From the NCBI GenBank assembly GCA_009772895.1, contig WOUP01000023.1, positions 1 to 49,252 on the forward strand: 49,252 nt of DNA. Reading direction: 5' to 3'. The position numbers and the translations under genes were made by a program. This DNA is from Puniceicoccaceae bacterium 5H. GTDB lineage: Bacteria; Verrucomicrobiota; Verrucomicrobiia; Opitutales; Oceanipulchritudinaceae. This document shows positions 8,433 through 17,260 of this stretch, piece by piece. Position 1 is the stretch's first letter. The number at the start of each line of letters is the position of its first letter. The notes beneath the pieces are model-generated. The model was not told the origin of the DNA and made no database searches. It worked only from the letters and a program-made list of their open reading frames with translations.

Positions 8433-11390
8433 ATGCGCATCCTTTCCGTCCACGTCAAAAACTACCGCATCCACCGCGACCTCCGGGTTACCTTTGACCG
8501 CGAGTTGACGCTCATTGGTGGCCCCAACGAATCGGGTAAAAGCACCCTCGTAGAAGCCATCCATCGCTGCCTCTTTCTGCCTGCGAGGGGCAATACCGAG
8601 CGTCATCGCAACCTTGCCTCAACGCTGCATGGCGATGTCCCGGAGGTGGAGCTCGTGCTCGAACTGGCGGACAAGCAAGTCACGTTGCTGAAGCGCTTTA
8701 GCGGCGCCAATGGCAGCACCCAGCTGACCGTCCCCGGAGAGCCGACGCGCAGCGGAGAGGAGGCCGAAAACCGGCTGGAAGCTTTGCTCACGATTCAGCA
8801 GAACCGGACGAAGGACATCGATGCGAGCTGGAGTCACCTCTGGGTTTGGCAGGGGAAGAGCTGGCAAGACCCGGCTGGTGGAATCAACGGTGAGCATACG
8901 TCTCTCGTGCAGCGCTTGCAGCGCCTCGGCGGTGCCGCCGTTATGATATCGCCCAAGGCCGAGGAAATTTCCGCCAACCTGCAGGCGCTGAAGGAGGATT
9001 TTTTTACAGCCAAGGGACGCAGCAAAACCAATGGGGAATTGGCCAACGCCGAGGCTCGTGTCGGGCAAGCTGAAGCTGCGTACGAGGACGCGAAACACAA
9101 GCTGCAGCGGTTGCAGGATGCGGCGGAGCAGATGCGCGGAGGAAAGAAACGTATTGAGAGCCTGCGGATCGAGTCGGAGGCCCTGAAAGTCGAGCGCACC
9201 GAGCTTGAGGCCAAAAAGGAAACGCTGCGCCAGCTGAGCGTAACGAGGGACAAACGGCAGGTAGCCGCGGAGGCTGCACTGGAAGCCCTCAACAAGCACA
9301 AGGCGCTCCTCGCCGAAATCGACCAGCTGAACGAAAGCATCTCCACCCAGACCCGCGAGCTGGCCCCGAAGAATGCGGCGTTAGCGCTGCTGAAAGAGCA
9401 AGCCGAGGATGCGCGTAGCCGGGCAGAGAATGCACAGACGGTTTCGGATCAGGCGCAGGATGCCGCAGACGCCGCCAACACCGCTTATGGGCTCGCAGAA
9501 TTGAGGGTCCTGCACCGCGAGACGGTCGAGAAAATCGCCGACCTGGACCAGCGGCTGGCCGAGATCGCAGGCTTTGAAAAGGCCCTGCAAGACCAACAAA
9601 GCATACTGGCAAAGCTCCCTGCTGTCGATAATGCCGGGGTAGCCCATGCTCGCAGACTGGACCGTGATTTGAGGGAAGCCCGGGCCGTGCTCAAGGGCAT
9701 GGCCGCGGAGATTGTCGTGGAGCGTGCCGACGGGAAGCTGCAGATCGGCAATACAGAGCTCGTGACCGGCCAAAGTCAGATCATCACGCAGGCAACCGAA
9801 CTGCGGTTAGGCGACCTGCTCAAACTCGTCATCCGCCCCGGTAGTGCCGAAGATCTGGATGTTGCGCAACGAGAAGTTCAGACGCTTGAGCGCGCGTTGA
9901 AGACGGTGCTGCTGCAATGGGGTTTGCCTGATCTGGAGCAAGCCGAGAAGGTGTTGCGGGAGCGTGAGCGGCTTGACGTCTCGATTGCAGAGGTCGGGCG
10001 CGTGATCCAGCGGGAGGAGCCGGAGAAGCTGCGCAAGAATTTCAAGGACGCGCAGGCAGAGCTGGAGCGGCTTGCGGCCGAGCTGAAGCGCCGCCACGCC
10101 CCGCCCGCGACGGACTTGCCGCTGGAGGCGCTGCGCACCGCGCTAGTGGAGTCCCGCGCCAGCCGCGAAGACGCGCAGAAGATTGCGTTCTCCGCCAGGG
10201 AACTTGCCCGGCAAGAGAAGGACACGGCCAAGAGCAAAACCGAGCAGCACCAGCAGGCCGTGCAACAACTCGCCGAGGCGCAGCACGCCCTCGCCAAAGC
10301 TCGCGACCAGTTGAAGTGGAAGGAGGATGAACACGGTGATGGCCCGCAACGGTTGAAGGTCTTGAACGAGCGGGAGCAGCGCAAAATCTTGTGCGAGCGG
10401 GAGCTCGCTGAGACGCAGAACCAGATCAAACACTTGCAGCCGGAGCTGATCGAGGCCGACGAAGCCCGGCTGAACCGCGCTCTCAAGCGGCATGCCGAAG
10501 CCTATGAAGAAGCGGTCCGGCACGTGAACGAGGCTGGAGTTCTGCTGCGGCTGGATGGCACCAGTGACCCAGCAGCGGATCTCGAACGCGCCCAGGCGGA
10601 CCTGGAGGTAGCAAACTCGGAGTTCAAACGGGTTTCCATCCGCGCGCAGGCCATCAAGCTCTTGGCCGAACGCTTTGCTCAGGAACAGGAGGCGCTGAAG
10701 TCCCGTTTTTCCGCCCCGCTGGCCGCCCGCATTACCGATTATTTGAAGACGGTCTTCGGTCCCGAAGCGAAGGCGAGCGTCGTGGTCGGCAACGATGGCC
10801 TCACTGGCATCAACCTCGAACGCCTCGACCGGGGCAATTTCGATTTTCCCCGTCTCAGCATCGGCTGTCAGGAGCAGGTGGCGGCCGCCGTCCGCCTGGC
10901 CGTGGCAGAGCTACTGGCCGACTGCCCGGAAGGGTGCCTGCCCGTCGTCTTCGACGATGCCTTCACCAACTCCGACCAGGACCGCACCGCAGCCTTGCAG
11001 CGAATGCTCGACCACGCGGCCCGCCGTGGCTTGCAGGTGATCATCGCCAGCTGTAACCCCAGCGACTACAATCGCCTGGGCGCAAAGACGGTGACGCTGC
11101 AGCCTTCCACCGTCCAAGCCCCCACCTCGCGGCAGGCTCCTATGCCTCCGACCTACGATGACGTAGACGAAGAGGCTGAAGTAGCCGCGATACCCGAAGG
11201 CGATGCTGAACAGGAAGGGGCTTTCCTCGAAGCTCTGCGGGATAAAGGCGGTAGCGCTGGTAACGGAGCTCTACGTGCCGCCCTCGGCTGGTCCGACGAA
11301 GCATATGAACAAGCCAAAGGCAACCTGCTAGCCCGAGGCGCCATCACCACCGGCCGTGGCCGCGGCGGCAGCGTGGCGCTGGTTGAGTGA
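8433..11390 (+). CDS. SbcC/Rad50/YhaN-like SMC ATPase
   Basis: From ATG 8433 the protein has 985 residues. An in-frame upstream ATG (8325) lies within the preceding gene and is not preferred. Walker A GGPNESGKST is at residues about 28-37. Long coiled coils follow (about 190-430 and 470-760). A signature-like LSIGCQEQVAAAVRLAVAEL is at about 807 and Walker B LPVVFDDAFTNSD at about 835. There is no CxxC zinc hook in the coiled coil, so it is closer to YhaN-type ATPases than to canonical Rad50. The last 75 residues look like a winged helix (GALRAALGWSDEAYEQAKGN), an unusual addition that may bind DNA. It is the partner of the phosphoesterase upstream. Confidence 0.9.
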   Translation: MRILSVHVKNYRIHRDLRVTFDRELTLIGGPNESGKSTLVEAIHRCLFLPARGNTERHRNLASTLHGDVPEVELVLELADKQVTLLKRFSGANGSTQLTVPGEPTRSGEEAENRLEALLTIQQNRTKDIDASWSHLWVWQGKSWQDPAGGINGEHTSLVQRLQRLGGAAVMISPKAEEISANLQALKEDFFTAKGRSKTNGELANAEARVGQAEAAYEDAKHKLQRLQDAAEQMRGGKKRIESLRIESEALKVERTELEAKKETLRQLSVTRDKRQVAAEAALEALNKHKALLAEIDQLNESISTQTRELAPKNAALALLKEQAEDARSRAENAQTVSDQAQDAADAANTAYGLAELRVLHRETVEKIADLDQRLAEIAGFEKALQDQQSILAKLPAVDNAGVAHARRLDRDLREARAVLKGMAAEIVVERADGKLQIGNTELVTGQSQIITQATELRLGDLLKLVIRPGSAEDLDVAQREVQTLERALKTVLLQWGLPDLEQAEKVLRERERLDVSIAEVGRVIQREEPEKLRKNFKDAQAELERLAAELKRRHAPPATDLPLEALRTALVESRASREDAQKIAFSARELARQEKDTAKSKTEQHQQAVQQLAEAQHALAKARDQLKWKEDEHGDGPQRLKVLNEREQRKILCERELAETQNQIKHLQPELIEADEARLNRALKRHAEAYEEAVRHVNEAGVLLRLDGTSDPAADLERAQADLEVANSEFKRVSIRAQAIKLLAERFAQEQEALKSRFSAPLAARITDYLKTVFGPEAKASVVVGNDGLTGINLERLDRGNFDFPRLSIGCQEQVAAAVRLAVAELLADCPEGCLPVVFDDAFTNSDQDRTAALQRMLDHAARRGLQVIIASCNPSDYNRLGAKTVTLQPSTVQAPTSRQAPMPPTYDDVDEEAEVAAIPEGDAEQEGAFLEALRDKGGSAGNGALRAALGWSDEAYEQAKGNLLARGAITTGRGRGGSVALVE

Positions 11391-11434
11391 TGAGCTGGTT
11401 TAGCCTATAAATTCCAAATCAAAAATTATCATCT

Positions 11435-12439
11435 ATGCCAAACGCGCTGATACCTGAAAATGATGGTGAAGAAGGCCCAAACGAATTCGGCAACAATGCC
11501 ATCAACGTTTCGATTTGGACCGAAGGCATTTTGTTGCTGCAGGGCCTTGGTCTCCATGGCGTGCCGATGCCGGGGGAAATTCGCCCGCAGCAGGTCAGCC
11601 CCAAACCGGATCATGCTGGGATTTTGGGGGGTCATCAACCTCTGCCAATGGTCCCCGACCTCCTTGGAGTCAACTTTGGTCGCAAAGGGCACCATTCTGT
11701 CTTTGTTTGCGGTTCCGCCTATGCAGGCTTTCTTGAGGGATACTCCTCGCGCCATTTCCCGCTCCACGTTTACGACGAGTTGAGGGCTGAAGCACCTCCC
11801 GAAGATGCCATTTATGAATTTGGTGAACACTTCCTCGCCGATGTAGTTGCGAACGATCCTGTATACTGCGGGCGTATTCTGACGCTTTTGGGGATCGAAG
11901 CCGAAGATTTTCGACAAAGCTCCTTCTGCTTCGGAGACGTTTGTAAGGCTTCGTTGGTCCGCGTAGGCGACCTTGCAAATGGAAACCGGCTAGATGCCCC
12001 AGGTGACAAGATCGTCAGGCAGGCGTTCGAGATGTATAACAATTTGGTCCGCGCTGATTGGCTATACGACCGCATGATCCAAGCGGATGTGGTAATCCCG
12101 CTTGGCTATTTGGCGGAGCAAAATCTTGCCGCCTGCTTCTTCGCAGAATCTAGGCGTCGAGGGCATCAGGAGGTGGTGGTGAGATCTCTGCTGAACGAAA
12201 ATCTGGTTGTTCCCTTACCCCGATACGAGCGACTGTATTCGTCCCGATATCTCCATCGCTTGCGCAACCTGACTTTCTGGCGGGGGATGGAAAACGTCGA
12301 AGATGCCTGGCTTCTGAGGAATGATGACAAAGAGGTAGTAATGCGTCCAGTTCCACACCCACAACGGAATCCACAGTTCTGGCATGACGAAGAGCTTCTG
12401 ACAGCCCTCCGGCAACGTTGGATTGAAGAACACCATTGA
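11435..12439 (+). CDS. Hypothetical protein, possibly uracil-DNA-glycosylase-fold
   Basis: This 334-residue protein begins 44 bp after the SbcC-like gene on the same strand, so it may be the fourth gene of that operon. I do not recognise the family with confidence. Three short blocks in order recall the UDG superfamily: HSVFVCGSAYAGFLEG (about 87-102), QADVVIPLGYLAEQNLAA (about 216) and VPHPQRNPQFW (about 308). This would suit a DNA-processing operon, but the similarity is weak. No membrane segment or signal peptide is seen. A structure prediction compared with UDG folds would decide. Confidence 0.6.
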   Translation: MPNALIPENDGEEGPNEFGNNAINVSIWTEGILLLQGLGLHGVPMPGEIRPQQVSPKPDHAGILGGHQPLPMVPDLLGVNFGRKGHHSVFVCGSAYAGFLEGYSSRHFPLHVYDELRAEAPPEDAIYEFGEHFLADVVANDPVYCGRILTLLGIEAEDFRQSSFCFGDVCKASLVRVGDLANGNRLDAPGDKIVRQAFEMYNNLVRADWLYDRMIQADVVIPLGYLAEQNLAACFFAESRRRGHQEVVVRSLLNENLVVPLPRYERLYSSRYLHRLRNLTFWRGMENVEDAWLLRNDDKEVVMRPVPHPQRNPQFWHDEELLTALRQRWIEEHH

Positions 12440-12450
12440 TCTATTGACCG

Positions 12451-12501
12451 AAAAAAAGCGACCTGCTCCCGAACCATGGCAAAAGGGTGGGAGCAGGTCG
12501 C
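12451..12501. terminator. Bidirectional intrinsic terminator
   Basis: A perfect 13-bp inverted repeat, GCGACCTGCTCCC (12458-12470) and its complement (12489-12501), has an 18-base loop. Seven A residues precede it on the plus strand, which become a U-run for the leftward gene at 12510-12833. For the rightward operon ending at 12439 it can only serve as a hairpin without a strong U-tract. Confidence 0.88.
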
Positions 12502-12509
12502 CGGTGTGC

Positions 12510-12833
12510 TTACGGTTGGTAAGAGGCGTTCGCGGAATCGACGGCGGCGCCGAGCAAGGTGGTGGTGACGATCGGGGCGAGAGCGATGAAGCCGGGGGCG
12601 AAAATGAGGGTCGCGAGCAGGATCATGATGCCCTGGCCGGTGGCGCCTTTGCTCATGGCAATGATGCCGAGCACGAGCGTCACAAACAGGATGGGCGCCG
12701 CGATGAGCCAGGCGGCGAAATCGAGCGCCGGGATCAGTGAGACGGCGCAGGTGCCGATGATCAGGAACCAGGACGCCTTGATCGCGCCGCTGGGGTTTGA
12801 GGATGTAGGTGCGTAGGCAGCTTGCATAGACAT
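12510..12833 (-). CDS. Small integral membrane protein
   Basis: This 107-residue protein has about three hydrophobic segments: WFLIIGTCAVSLIPAL, AAWLIAAPILFVTLVLGIIA and MILLATLIFAPGFIALAPIV. A cytoplasmic-looking GAT/SKG turn lies between the second and third. It resembles the small DUF4190-like or DUF4870-like membrane proteins in topology, but no specific family is certain. It is a single-gene unit ended by a strong terminator at 12451-12501. ATG 12833 lacks a strong ribosome site; a second ATG two codons later is equally possible. The function is unknown. Confidence 0.75.
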   Translation of the reverse strand: MSMQAAYAPTSSNPSGAIKASWFLIIGTCAVSLIPALDFAAWLIAAPILFVTLVLGIIAMSKGATGQGIMILLATLIFAPGFIALAPIVTTTLLGAAVDSANASYQP

Positions 12834-13059
12834 GGCAGTTTTGGGATTGGGTGCCCGCCGGATAGGGGGGGGCTTTTCGCTTGTCTGGAGCCTATTCTAC
12901 CCAGCGAGTTCGCCATTGGGCGGAGGAGCCAAAACGGGATCGTTCTCTTTTGTCAAAATGAGCTTCGTGATCATTTTCTCTTGGCATTACGCGTTAGCCC
13001 TGTAAAGTTGCCGGATGGGGAATAATGCGGGCCGTTTCGTCAGGGGCGAAGTCCCCAAG

Positions 13060-14040
13060 ATGCCTCAGTTGCACCGGCTGCACGCGCTGCTGGAGATTCT
13101 GAAGGAGAAGCGTTATCCGAGTAAGAGCCAGCTTATAGAGAAGCTCGAAGTGAGTGCGCGGCAGTTCGACCGCGACCTAGCCTATTTGCGCGATCAGCGC
13201 GGGATTGACGTGCGTTATGACTACACCCACCGTGGCTACTGCTACGACGGTGAACTGTATGACCTCCCGGCGATCCCTCTCACTGAGAATGAGCTCTTTG
13301 CCCTCCTGATCGCCCAGCAGGCGCTCGATCAGTATCTCGGCACCGTTTATCACGAGCCTTTGCGACAGTCGCTGGAAAAGATCGCAACTTGTCTGAACGA
13401 CAGCTTTTCAATGCTCGACAGTGCCAATTCGCCGGTTGTCAGCTTTCGCAATTCGGGGGCCGCCCTGGCCGATGCTGCGCTGTTTCAGCAGCTCAGCAAA
13501 GCGATCATCAAGCGCCAGTTGCTCGAAATCCACTATGAGTCGATGGAGCCGCGCGCGCTCTCATGGCGCACCATTGAGCCCAAGTACCTTAGCTGCATCA
13601 ACGGGCGTTGGTATCTCATCGCCTTCAGCCGCAAGAGTGGCGAGCACCGCAGCTACGTGGTCAGCCGCATCAAGGAAGTGAAGGAAACGGGCGGTAGCTT
13701 CCCGCCCAGCCCCTTCGACATCGACGACTACCTCAAGCACGCGATCGGCATCTATCGGGGAGAAGACAAGCTGCAGGTGGTGCTTGAATTTGATGCCGTC
13801 ATCGCGCCCTACATTCAGGAGGGCAATTGGCACGCTGGGCAACAGTTTGAAACCCTGCCCGACGGGCGGCTCCGGATGGCTTTCGCCGTAACCGCCACGA
13901 CCGAAGCCGTGAGCTTCGTCTTGCGCTGGAGTCCGCACGTTACCGTGGTCGAGCCGGCGGAGCTGATCGCAGAAGTCCGCGACGCCGCCCAGCAGATGGT
14001 GGAGCGGCATGAGACGGTGCCCGTGGCCGTGGCGGAGTAG
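13060..14040 (+). CDS. WYL-domain transcriptional regulator
   Basis: From ATG 13060 the protein has 326 residues; a further ATG at 13015 would add 15 residues. An N-terminal winged helix (LHALLEILKEKRYPSKSQLI, then a recognition helix with SARQFDRDLAYL) is followed by the WYL ligand-binding domain (about 130-215, with RTIEPKYLSCINGRWYLIAF and SYVVSRIKEV). A C-terminal WCX-like extension ends in LRWSPHVTVVEPAELIAEV. WYL proteins sense ligands such as nucleotides or single-stranded DNA, and they often regulate defence and DNA-damage functions. Its target is not evident. The defence operon upstream and the McrBC genes are candidates. Confidence 0.9.
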   Translation: MPQLHRLHALLEILKEKRYPSKSQLIEKLEVSARQFDRDLAYLRDQRGIDVRYDYTHRGYCYDGELYDLPAIPLTENELFALLIAQQALDQYLGTVYHEPLRQSLEKIATCLNDSFSMLDSANSPVVSFRNSGAALADAALFQQLSKAIIKRQLLEIHYESMEPRALSWRTIEPKYLSCINGRWYLIAFSRKSGEHRSYVVSRIKEVKETGGSFPPSPFDIDDYLKHAIGIYRGEDKLQVVLEFDAVIAPYIQEGNWHAGQQFETLPDGRLRMAFAVTATTEAVSFVLRWSPHVTVVEPAELIAEVRDAAQQMVERHETVPVAVAE

Positions 14041-14238
14041 TTACACCGCCCGCGTGGCGAGGGTGCGGCCGCGTTCGTCGTAGGTGTAGATGATACGGCC
14101 GTTGCGGATGTTCACCGTGGTGCTCGTATAGCCGAGCAGTTCACCGTCGCTGTGGACGGCGCGGGTGAAGAACGTGCGGTTTCGCTCGTCATAGACATAG
14201 ACGACGCGGCCCCGCTGGATGGCATTGGCAATGGGCAT
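14041..14238 (-). CDS. Small conserved hypothetical protein (65 aa)
   Basis: The protein is an internal duplication of a beta-rich unit: RGRVVYVYDERNRTFFTRAV and RNGRIIYTYDERGRTLATRAV, joined by a GYTSTTVNI strand. Small proteins of this pattern starting MPIANAIQRG occur in diverse bacteria; their role is unknown to me. The stop codon abuts the stop of the WYL regulator, so the two genes converge. The duplicated motif and clean start make it more likely real than a chance frame. Confidence 0.7.
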   Translation of the reverse strand: MPIANAIQRGRVVYVYDERNRTFFTRAVHSDGELLGYTSTTVNIRNGRIIYTYDERGRTLATRAV

Positions 14239-14417
14239 GGCTGGTTGGGTAAGGTGTCGCCTGCGAAAGGGCGGTGCAGGCAGCCCGCTATGTTGATCCT
14301 AAACTCCCACTTCGCCATCCGGCGGCGGAATCTCGTTTTTCCGATAAAAACAAACGCATCGCAGTTTGTTTTTCACTACGCCGCAGATTGGCGGAGTGGT
14401 TTGGTATCAATAGGGGC

Positions 14418-15176
14418 ATGATTTTGCATATTCCCCACGCATCCAATTATATTCCGTCGCGGCTGCGTAGCCAGTATGTCCTCAGCGATGAGGATCTGTC
14501 CCAGGAGCTGCGCCGCCAGACGGACGCTCACGCGGATGAGCTTTTCACGTTGGCGGAGGCAGTGCCCGTGGTGTGCCTGTGGTCGGCGCTGGTGGTCGAT
14601 GTCGAGCATGCGCCGCATGATACGGACGACTCGCCGGTTCGCATCGGTATGGGCCGTATCCATACGCACACGGCCGACGACCGTCCGCTGCGGCGCGAGT
14701 TGTTCGCCCACGAGATCGCCGAGCTGGACCGCGCCTATCACTGCCACCACGCGAGCCTCTTCCATGCGGTGCAGGCCGAGCTGGAGAAAGACGGGTGCGC
14801 GCTGCTGGTCGATTGCCACAGCTTTCCCGCTGAGCCCTTGCCCAGCGATTCGTGCCAAGAGCATCCGCGTCTGGATATCTGCCTCGGCACCGACGATTTT
14901 CATACGCCGCCCGATTTCGTCGAATACGCGGTCAACCTGCTGGAAGGGCTCGGCTATACCGTCACTACCAACCGGCTTCAGGCGGGCGGGCTGGTTCCGC
15001 AGGCGCACTACGGGCTCGAGTGCCGCGTCAGCTCCCTCCGGATCGCCGTCAATCGCCGCTTCTACATGGATGAGGTGACCGGCTTGAAAACGGCTGACTT
15101 TCCCCGCCTGCAGGCTCATCTTGGCGAACTCCTGCAACTGCTCGATTTCAACCACCGCCAGCTCCTCGTTTCCTGA
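14418..15176 (+). CDS. N-formylglutamate amidohydrolase-like protein
   Basis: From ATG 14418, with an AGGGGC site just upstream, the protein has 252 residues. It shows the family blocks MILHIPHASNYIP (1-13), DAHADELF, SALVVDVEHAPHD, a DRPLRRELF region, ALLVDCHSFPAEPL (about 130-144) with a metal-binding DxHS, DICLGTDDFHTP, and a C-terminal SSLRIAVNRRFYMDE. These enzymes hydrolyse N-formylglutamate or related amides in histidine breakdown, but no other hut gene is nearby. It could act on another amide. Its stop overlaps the start of the next gene by one base, suggesting co-translation. Confidence 0.88.
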   Translation: MILHIPHASNYIPSRLRSQYVLSDEDLSQELRRQTDAHADELFTLAEAVPVVCLWSALVVDVEHAPHDTDDSPVRIGMGRIHTHTADDRPLRRELFAHEIAELDRAYHCHHASLFHAVQAELEKDGCALLVDCHSFPAEPLPSDSCQEHPRLDICLGTDDFHTPPDFVEYAVNLLEGLGYTVTTNRLQAGGLVPQAHYGLECRVSSLRIAVNRRFYMDEVTGLKTADFPRLQAHLGELLQLLDFNHRQLLVS

Positions 15177-16306
15177 TGCGCCTGCTTTCACTGGTGTCTA
15201 TTGCCACCGCTTCCGCCGTTTCGCTCACGGCGGCAACCTACCCCGTTGAGCCCCATGTCGTCATTTCGCCGACGCTGCAAATCCTTGGCACGGATTCGGG
15301 CTCAAAGTTTCAGCAAGCTCTGGCCGACGCGGCCCAGGTGGCGCCCGAAGATCTCGCTCGTCTAGGTGATCACTGGCAAGAATGGGACCGCTTGGCGGGC
15401 GTGTGGCTGGGCGTGCTCCCGACCCGCGATCCGGACCATGTATACCGCCGCGGCCCGTGGGAGCTCCGGCAGTGGGGCAGCGGCTCGAAGGCAATGCTCG
15501 TGCTCTCGCGCGAGGGACAGCGTCAAATAGCCTGGCGCGGCTGGTTCCGACCGGTCGAAGAGGGGCTCGACTGGCCGCCGCCGGGCGAAGATCCTCACAC
15601 CTTTGACGATCTGGACGGTGACGGCACGCCCGACCTGCTTGTTTATGGGTTTTCAGGAGGCGGGAGCTGCTGCACCACCGTCTACCAGTTCTCGCTGGGG
15701 GAAGTGGCCACGCTGGAAGCCGAGATCTTTGGTGGCGCCACCGATCCTGCCTTCCGCGACGTTGATAGTGAGGGGACGTGGGAAATCGTCATGCGCGAAG
15801 ACCATTGGAGCTACTGGAAGGCATCCGGTGCCGCCAGCCCGATGCCGCTGGTCGCCTGGTCCCGGGAGGGTGGGGCATGGCACGTTTCTCCCCGCCACGG
15901 ACGCGCCTTTCTGCCCACGGAGGCCGAACTGAAGACTCAGATCGAGCAGATCCGCCAGTATTACGCCGGGTATGACCGATTTCTTGCCCTCAAGCGCCGC
16001 CCTGAGGCAGCGCTGAGCGAAGAAGAACGTGCGTTTGTTAAAGATTGGCAGCCGGGCCGTCACGGTTGGCGCGGTGGCGATGTGGGCATCGATTCGGACA
16101 TATGGGCGCTGATTCTGCCGTTTCTGTACGCGGGTGAACCCGAGCGCGCGGCCGAGCTGCTCAAGCAGGTTTGGCCTGCCGACGACACCACCCGCGCCTC
16201 TTTCGCTCAGGATCTTTACGCAGAGCTGCAGCAGAGCCCCATCGGCCGCCAGCTGCACGCCGAGGCCTTCCTCAGGCATATACTCGACGACACGTTATTC
16301 AAGTGA
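15176..16306 (+). CDS. Secreted hypothetical protein with calcium-loop-like motif
   Basis: This 376-residue protein starts with a signal peptide (MRLLSLVSIATASAVSLTAA, predicted cleavage after about residue 20). The mature part includes FDDLDGDGTPDLLVYGFSGG (about 143-162), a DxDxDG loop typical of FG-GAP or dockerin-like calcium sites. A second shorter FRDVDSEGTWEIVM repeat has the same rhythm. The C-terminal half is alpha-helical and rich in charged residues. I do not recognise the family. It is translationally coupled to the amidohydrolase-like gene (TGATG overlap) and is probably periplasmic. Confidence 0.75.
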   Translation: MRLLSLVSIATASAVSLTAATYPVEPHVVISPTLQILGTDSGSKFQQALADAAQVAPEDLARLGDHWQEWDRLAGVWLGVLPTRDPDHVYRRGPWELRQWGSGSKAMLVLSREGQRQIAWRGWFRPVEEGLDWPPPGEDPHTFDDLDGDGTPDLLVYGFSGGGSCCTTVYQFSLGEVATLEAEIFGGATDPAFRDVDSEGTWEIVMREDHWSYWKASGAASPMPLVAWSREGGAWHVSPRHGRAFLPTEAELKTQIEQIRQYYAGYDRFLALKRRPEAALSEEERAFVKDWQPGRHGWRGGDVGIDSDIWALILPFLYAGEPERAAELLKQVWPADDTTRASFAQDLYAELQQSPIGRQLHAEAFLRHILDDTLFK

Positions 16307-16390
16307 GGCTTTGGTATTAGCGGCACGAATAAACCCGAAGTTGGCGAGACTGCTTGTGACGGAGTGAAGCCACCCCGCTATGGTGGTAGA

Positions 16391-17260
16391 ATGCGCTATC
16401 ATAACCTTATCATACGACTGAAGCGGCGTGGCCTGCGCGGCCTGTTCTTCCGGGATATTGAATACAACGAAGAGGGCTGGCCCATTCTCATCCGTGGCAA
16501 GACCGCCGAGATCTGGCAGGACTACGCCGCCTTCATCCGCCTGATGGGTGGGGAGCGGACCGAGCGGCTGCGGGTCGTAGCTTTCACCGGGGCTGGGATG
16601 AGCGCAGAAAGCGGCCTGGGCACGTTCCGCAGCCACGGTGCCGCCCGCTTTTACTCCTTTGAGCGCCGCATGACACCGACTCTTTGGGAGCGTGATCCGA
16701 AGCTCGTGCTGCAAACCTACAACCGTCGCCGTGCCGAACTAGGGCGCGCGAGTCCCCACCGCGGCCATTCTATCCTGGCGCAGCTGGAGCAGAAGTTTGA
16801 CGTCACCGTCATCACGCAAAACGTCGACGACCTGCACGAACGCGCCGGCAGCACCCACGTCCTGCACCTGCACGGCAACTTGCGCGAAGCCCGCAGCACG
16901 GCCAACCCGGCGTTCGTCCAAGACGTGGGCTACGATGAGATCAAGCTCGGCGATCTCTGTCCGACCGGTGGCCAACTGCGTCCAAATATCGTCTGGTTTG
17001 GCGAGGAGGTGCACCATCTGCAGGCCGCCGCCGAGGCTCTGGCGCGTGCCCACCTCTGCATCGTCGTCGGCACCTCGCTACAAGTCGAACCGGCGGCCGC
17101 GCTGCTTGGCTTCCTGCCTGCAGAAGCGTTTCTCTACATCGTCGACCCTTCGCCGCCCCGGCTCTTCAAAAAGCGTCGCCGCCTGCGTCTCCACAAGACG
17201 ACCGCCAGCGCCGGTCTGCTCGAAATCGAAGACGAATTCGACCGCCTCTACCGTGCTTGA
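16391..17260 (+). CDS. SIR2-family NAD-dependent protein (sirtuin-like)
   Basis: From ATG 16391 the protein has 289 residues; an ATG at 16364 would add nine. The NAD-binding and catalytic motifs are present: FTGAGMSAESGLGTFRS (about 71-87), VITQNVDDLHERAG (about 138-151), HLHGNL with the catalytic histidine, RPNIVWFGE and VVGTSLQVEPAA. The small zinc module between HGN and RPN has only one cysteine (CPTGG), so the usual four-cysteine zinc site is missing. It may be a deacylase or an NAD hydrolase. In defence islands SIR2 proteins often degrade NAD, but this one has the deacylase-like order. It is coupled to the next gene. Confidence 0.88.
   Translation: MRYHNLIIRLKRRGLRGLFFRDIEYNEEGWPILIRGKTAEIWQDYAAFIRLMGGERTERLRVVAFTGAGMSAESGLGTFRSHGAARFYSFERRMTPTLWERDPKLVLQTYNRRRAELGRASPHRGHSILAQLEQKFDVTVITQNVDDLHERAGSTHVLHLHGNLREARSTANPAFVQDVGYDEIKLGDLCPTGGQLRPNIVWFGEEVHHLQAAAEALARAHLCIVVGTSLQVEPAAALLGFLPAEAFLYIVDPSPPRLFKKRRRLRLHKTTASAGLLEIEDEFDRLYRA

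Noticed and set aside
7280-11390. Calling the pair canonical SbcD-SbcC repair genes
   Set aside because: The ATPase lacks the zinc hook and has an added C-terminal domain, and the pair sits in an operon with a NERD helicase. An SbcCD/YhaNO-like label is safer.
11429-11917. A 162-codon leftward open frame
   Set aside because: The plus-strand frame over the same bases is twice as long and fits the operon direction; the two cannot both be likely.
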